From the NCBI GenBank assembly GCA_019509895.1, contig JAEKLK010000238.1, positions 1 through 8,759 on the forward strand: a DNA stretch of 8,759 bases. Direction: 5' to 3'. This DNA is from Betaproteobacteria bacterium. GTDB taxonomy: Bacteria > Pseudomonadota > Gammaproteobacteria > Burkholderiales > SG8-39. The notes below the pieces were generated by a model. The model did not search any database. It was given only the letters and a program-made list of their open reading frames with translations, and had not been told where the DNA came from. Below, piece after piece: positions 5,703-8,759 of the stretch; the stretch's first letter is position 1; every line of letters starts with the position of its first letter. The translations under genes were made by a program, and so were the position numbers.

Positions 5703-6612
5703 ACTGGAAGATCACCTGCTGCGCGGTCGCGGTGCCTTGCGTGACGCCGAAGTCCTTGAGCAGCGTGACCCAGAACTGCACGTCCTCCTGCTTCACGTCG
5801 ACGGCGAAGGTCGGCAGCTTGATCGACGCCGCCGCTTCCGGCGGCAGCTTGAGGTACGTGGTCTGCGTCTTCCTCGCCTCGGCTTCGTTCGACTTGATGT
5901 AGGCGAGCGCGTCGCGGATCGCTTCGCGGAACTCGCGCGCGGCCTTGGGGTTCTGCTGGATGAAGTCGCGCCGCATGATGTAGAAGGACTCGAGGAACGA
6001 GTCGGTGATCGTCGGCACGGCTACGACGTAGCCCACCTTGGTCTGCTGGATGCGGGTGATGAACGGCTCGACCGGCACGACGACATCCACCTGGCCGCCC
6101 TTCAGCAGGTCGCCCATCGCGGGGAAGCCGGTCTCGACGTAGGTCGCCGATTTCGGATCGACGCCGTTGTTCTGCAGCCACTTCATCGTCACGATGTGGT
6201 TGCCGCCGTTCAGGCCGGGCACGCCGATGCGCTTGCCGCGGATGTCGGCGGGCGCCTTGATGTTCGAGCCCTCGCGCGCCATGACGCCGATGGTCGGATT
6301 GCTCTTCGCCTGGTAGGTCGCGGCGGCAACGATCTGCGCGTCGATGCCGCCCTCGACGGCGAGCAGGAACGCGGGCGGCGTCAGCGTGCCCGCCTGCACT
6401 GTGCCGCCCGCCATCGCGCCGGCGATGGTCGAGCCCTGCGGCACGGTCTGCAGCGTCACGTCAAGGCCGCGCTTGGCGAACAAACCCTGGTCCTTGGCCA
6501 CGAAAGCGGGCATGAAGGCGTTTGCCGGCGTGTAGCCGAGCACGATCTTGGTCTGCGCGGACGCGCTCGTCGCGATGGCGAGCAGCGTGAGCGCGAAAAG
6601 TCTGCGGATCAT
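5701..6612 (-). CDS. NitT/TauT-family (NMT1/SsuA-like) periplasmic substrate-binding protein
   Basis: Secreted binding protein that would capture the substrate in the periplasm and deliver it to the adjacent SsuABC-type importer. It has 303 residues, close to the usual 310-340. It begins with a clear Sec signal peptide: MIRR, a hydrophobic core LFALTLLAIAT, and a likely signal peptidase I site ASA|Q after residue 19. The mature start (TKIVLGYTPANAFMPAFVAKDQGLFAKRGLDVTL) is the canonical NMT1/SsuA fold entry. ADIRGKRIGVPG (about 112-123) and GQVDVVVPVEPF (about 173-184) are further family landmarks. The ATG at 6612 has an excellent SD (GGAGG, 7 nt upstream), the best in the window, fitting high expression. 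It is the first gene of the minus-strand run. The binding-site residues do not let me name the ligand. Confidence 0.92.
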   Translation of the reverse strand: MIRRLFALTLLAIATSASAQTKIVLGYTPANAFMPAFVAKDQGLFAKRGLDVTLQTVPQGSTIAGAMAGGTVQAGTLTPPAFLLAVEGGIDAQIVAAATYQAKSNPTIGVMAREGSNIKAPADIRGKRIGVPGLNGGNHIVTMKWLQNNGVDPKSATYVETGFPAMGDLLKGGQVDVVVPVEPFITRIQQTKVGYVVAVPTITDSFLESFYIMRRDFIQQNPKAAREFREAIRDALAYIKSNEAEARKTQTTYLKLPPEAAASIKLPTFAVDVKQEDVQFWVTLLKDFGVTQGTATAQQVIFQ

Positions 6613-6691
6613 CGATTTTCCTCCCTCAGGCGCGATGATAGATGAAACGCTTGCCGGCCAGCCGGTGCATTTATTGCAAGCGGTGGTGCGA
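6613..6691. promoter_or_regulatory. Divergent intergenic region with strong RBS for the binding-protein gene
   Basis: This 79-bp gap must carry promoters for at least the leftward operon and probably for the rightward kinase gene. Visible on the minus strand is GGGAGGAAAA (6616-6625), a near-ideal Shine-Dalgarno for the gene starting at 6612. An inverted repeat CGCTTGC/GCAAGCG (6648-6654 and 6676-6682, 21 nt apart) could be an operator half-site pair. I found no convincing -35/-10 pair; TATCAT on the minus strand (about 6634-6639) is a possible -10 without a good -35. The gap shrinks to 22 bp if the kinase starts at 6635. Confidence 0.4.
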
Positions 6692-8759
6692 ATGGAGGCG
6701 CTCGATTACCGGCGGCTGTTCGAAACAGCGCCCGTCCTGACGCTCGTCTTGGATCGCGACTTGCGCGTCGTCGCGGCGAGCGACGCGTTCCTGGCGGCGA
6801 CCATGACGCGGCGCGAAGCGATCGTCGGCCAGGACCTGTTCCGCGTCTTCCCGACTGATCCCGAGCGCCCGGGCTTTCGCGGCGAAAAGCTCGCGCGCGA
6901 GCTCCTCGGGCGCGTGCTGCGCGAAGGCAAGCCGCAACGGCTCACCCTGCAGCGCTATGACGTGCCGCGGCCCGCGGCGGCCGGCGGCGGCTTCGAGCGG
7001 CGCTACTGGGCGGCGCTCTTCTCGCCCTTTGCCGGGCGCGACGGCGTTTCGCACATCGTCTGCACCGTCGAGAATGTCACCGACCGCGCACGCGATGCCG
7101 GGCTCGCAACCGCGGTCTCGGTCGAAGCGATCGGCATCGTGTTTTTCGACCGACGCGGCACGTTGGTCTCGGCGAACGACACGTTCCTGCGCTGGACCGG
7201 TTTCACGCGCCAGGACCTGGCGGCGGGGACGGTCACCTGGCGCACGCTCACGCCGCCGGAGTACGTGGCCGCGAGCGAAGAGCAGCTCGCGCGCTTTGAC
7301 GCTATCGGGCGCACCGGTCCCTACGAGAAGGAGTACTTCACCAAGGACGGCCGGCGAATCTGGATGCTTTTCGTCGGTGCGCGGCTGGAGGATGGCTCGC
7401 TCGTCGAGTACGTGATCGACATCAGCGATCGCAAGGCAGCCGAGCGGGAAAAGCGCGAGGCGGAAGAGCGCTACCAGACGCTGTTCGACTCGCTCGACGC
7501 CGGCTTCTGCGTGATCGAGATGATCTACGACGCCCATGGCCGGCCGAACGACTACCGGTTCCTTGAGGTGAACCGGGCGTTCGAGCGCCAGACGGGCCTG
7601 CGCAACGCGACGGCGAAGAGCATGCGCGCCCATGCGCCGGAGCACGAGCAGCACTGGTTCGACATCTACGCGCGCATCGCCGAGACCGGCGAGCCGGCGC
7701 GCTTCATCGAGGAGGCGCGAGCACTCGGCTTCTGGTACGAGGTCTTTGCTTTCCGCGTCGGCGCCGAAGCGGGCCGGCGGGTCGGCGTCCTCTTCTACGA
7801 CATCACCGAGCGCGTGCGCGCCGAGCGGGCGTTGCAGGAAGAAGCGCGGCGCAAGGACGAGTTCCTGGCGACGCTCGCGCACGAGCTGCGTAATCCGCTC
7901 GCGCCGATCCGCAATGCCGTCGCGCTGCTGCACTATCGCCATGGGGCCGACGAGGAGCTGCAGCACGCCGCCGATCTCATCGACCGGCAGGTGACGCAGC
8001 TCGCGCGCCTGGTCGACGATCTCCTCGATGTCAGCCGCATCCGCTTCGGCAAGGTGCACCTGCAGCGGGCGCCGATCGATCTGCGCGAAGTCGCGAAGGA
8101 CGCCGTCGCGACGAGCGAGCCGGTGCTCGCCGCAGCGCGGCATCGCCTGCACGTCGAGCTCGGCACTGAGCCGGTGTGGGTGGACGCCGATCGCGTCCGG
8201 CTCGCGCAGGTCATCGCGAACCTGCTCAACAACGCGGCGCGCTATACGCCGACCGGCGGCCGTATCGGTCTCGAGATCACCGGCGGTGAAAAGGAGGCCG
8301 GCATCGCGATCCAGGACAACGGCATCGGCATCGAGCCGGCGCTCCTCGAGCGCGTGTTCGAGCCGTTCGCGCAGCTCCAGCCGCGCGAAGCGCTGGCCTC
8401 CGGCGGCATCGGCATCGGCCTTTCGCTCGCCAAGGCGCTCGTCGAGCTGCATGGCGGGCATATCAGCGCGCAAAGCGCCGGCGCGGGCAAGGGCAGCCGC
8501 TTTGTCGTTTGCCTGCCGCGGACGCCGGCGCCCAAACTGGTGGCCGCGGCGGCCGCGGCCGGCGACGGCGCCAGAAAGCCGGCGCGGCGGCTACTGCTCG
8601 TCGACGACAACCTCGATGCTGTGGCCAGCCAGGCAGCGCTGCTGCGCGTCCTCGGCCACGAGGTGGAGGTCGCCTACGATGGCGAGACGGCGCTGGAGAA
8701 GGCGCGCGCCTTCCGGCCGGAGATCGTCCTCCTGGATCTCGGCATGCCCGGCATGGACG
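6692..8759 (+). CDS. Hybrid sensor histidine kinase with three PAS domains (partial, 3' end outside window)
   Basis: Signal-transducing kinase with no signal peptide or membrane segment in the 689 visible residues, so it is probably cytoplasmic. PAS domains lie at about 5-131, 140-246 and 258-373, joined by charged helical linkers (RKAAEREKREAEERYQ; RVRAERALQEEARRKDEF). The HisKA dimerisation domain has the H-box LAHELRNPLAP with phospho-acceptor His397. The HATPase domain shows the N-box NLLNNAA (510-516), G1 DNGIGI (542-547) and G2 GGIGIGLSL (571-579). After an Ala-rich linker, a receiver domain starts with LLLVDDN (acidic pocket Asp638/Asp639) and contains the likely phospho-acceptor Asp682 in LLDLGMPGMD, where the window ends. 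Start choice: ATG 6692 fits relatives that begin just before the first PAS domain. An in-frame ATG at 6635 with a weak AGG would add 19 residues, but that stretch uses ATA, TTA and TTG codons rare here. It is divergent from the binding-protein gene. Confidence 0.92.
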   Translation, partial: MEALDYRRLFETAPVLTLVLDRDLRVVAASDAFLAATMTRREAIVGQDLFRVFPTDPERPGFRGEKLARELLGRVLREGKPQRLTLQRYDVPRPAAAGGGFERRYWAALFSPFAGRDGVSHIVCTVENVTDRARDAGLATAVSVEAIGIVFFDRRGTLVSANDTFLRWTGFTRQDLAAGTVTWRTLTPPEYVAASEEQLARFDAIGRTGPYEKEYFTKDGRRIWMLFVGARLEDGSLVEYVIDISDRKAAEREKREAEERYQTLFDSLDAGFCVIEMIYDAHGRPNDYRFLEVNRAFERQTGLRNATAKSMRAHAPEHEQHWFDIYARIAETGEPARFIEEARALGFWYEVFAFRVGAEAGRRVGVLFYDITERVRAERALQEEARRKDEFLATLAHELRNPLAPIRNAVALLHYRHGADEELQHAADLIDRQVTQLARLVDDLLDVSRIRFGKVHLQRAPIDLREVAKDAVATSEPVLAAARHRLHVELGTEPVWVDADRVRLAQVIANLLNNAARYTPTGGRIGLEITGGEKEAGIAIQDNGIGIEPALLERVFEPFAQLQPREALASGGIGIGLSLAKALVELHGGHISAQSAGAGKGSRFVVCLPRTPAPKLVAAAAAAGDGARKPARRLLLVDDNLDAVASQAALLRVLGHEVEVAYDGETALEKARAFRPEIVLLDLGMPGMD

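Noticed and set aside
5482..6645. A 387-codon open frame on the plus strand across the binding-protein gene
   Set aside because: It is antisense to a gene with a signal peptide, strong RBS and canonical NMT1/SsuA motifs. The antisense product is rich in Arg, Asp, Leu and His, typical of a shadow frame.
6634..6679. A sigma-70 promoter for the binding-protein gene using TTGCAA and TATCAT on the minus strand
   Set aside because: The two hexamers are 33 bp apart instead of about 17, and no other good -35 was found at the right distance.
6671..8473. A 600-codon open frame on the minus strand antisense to the histidine kinase
   Set aside because: The plus-strand frame encodes recognisable PAS, HisKA, HATPase and receiver motifs over the same bases. 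The antisense product is Arg/Ala/Asp-rich without any domain, as expected from a mirrored frame in GC-rich DNA.
8541..8585. Ala-codon-rich GCG/GCC stretch as a possible tandem repeat
   Set aside because: It encodes the flexible Ala-rich linker between the kinase and receiver domains and has no regular repeat period.

Overview
The window is GC-rich and densely coding, with the base composition and gene families of a soil or freshwater proteobacterium. A betaproteobacterium of the Burkholderiales type is my best guess, from codon usage, the style of the multi-PAS hybrid kinase and the C-run/G-run intergenic repeats. No rRNA, tRNA, CRISPR array, transposase or phage gene was seen. Nothing sequence-specific fixes the genus.

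Layout. Positions 1-6612 hold eight genes, all on the minus strand and closely packed, so transcription runs from right to left. First comes a complete NitT/TauT/SsuABC-type ABC importer: periplasmic binding protein (5701-6612), ATPase (4926-5678) and two different permeases (4199-4912 and 3450-4202). Next is a Rieske non-heme iron oxygenase alpha subunit of the vanillate/phthalate demethylase-dioxygenase type (2284-3351). Last is a branched-chain-amino-acid-type (Liv/HAAT) ABC system: LivG-like ATPase (1485-2240), LivF-like ATPase (596-1348) and a LivH-like permease cut by the left edge (1-615). LivM and a LivK-type binding protein are not in the window and may lie beyond the left edge. Transcribed divergently on the plus strand is a soluble hybrid sensor histidine kinase with three PAS domains (6692-8759). 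It is cut by the right edge inside its receiver domain.

How the parts may work together (inference). Two importers of different families flank one oxygenase on one strand. This resembles an uptake-plus-first-oxidation unit for an organic acid, aromatic or sulfonated compound. The substrate cannot be read from the sequence, and the reductase or ferredoxin partner of the oxygenase is not here. The kinase shares a 79-bp intergenic region with the binding-protein gene and could be its regulator, but nothing proves that.

Non-coding structure is concentrated at gene junctions. There is a 112-bp pair of inverted hairpin-bearing repeats between livG and livF. A perfect 21-bp palindrome lies between the binding-protein and ATPase genes. 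A small hairpin carries the Shine-Dalgarno sequence of the Rieske gene in its loop. I see no clear evidence of an undescribed system; the junction structures and the transporter-oxygenase-transporter arrangement are the parts most worth checking.
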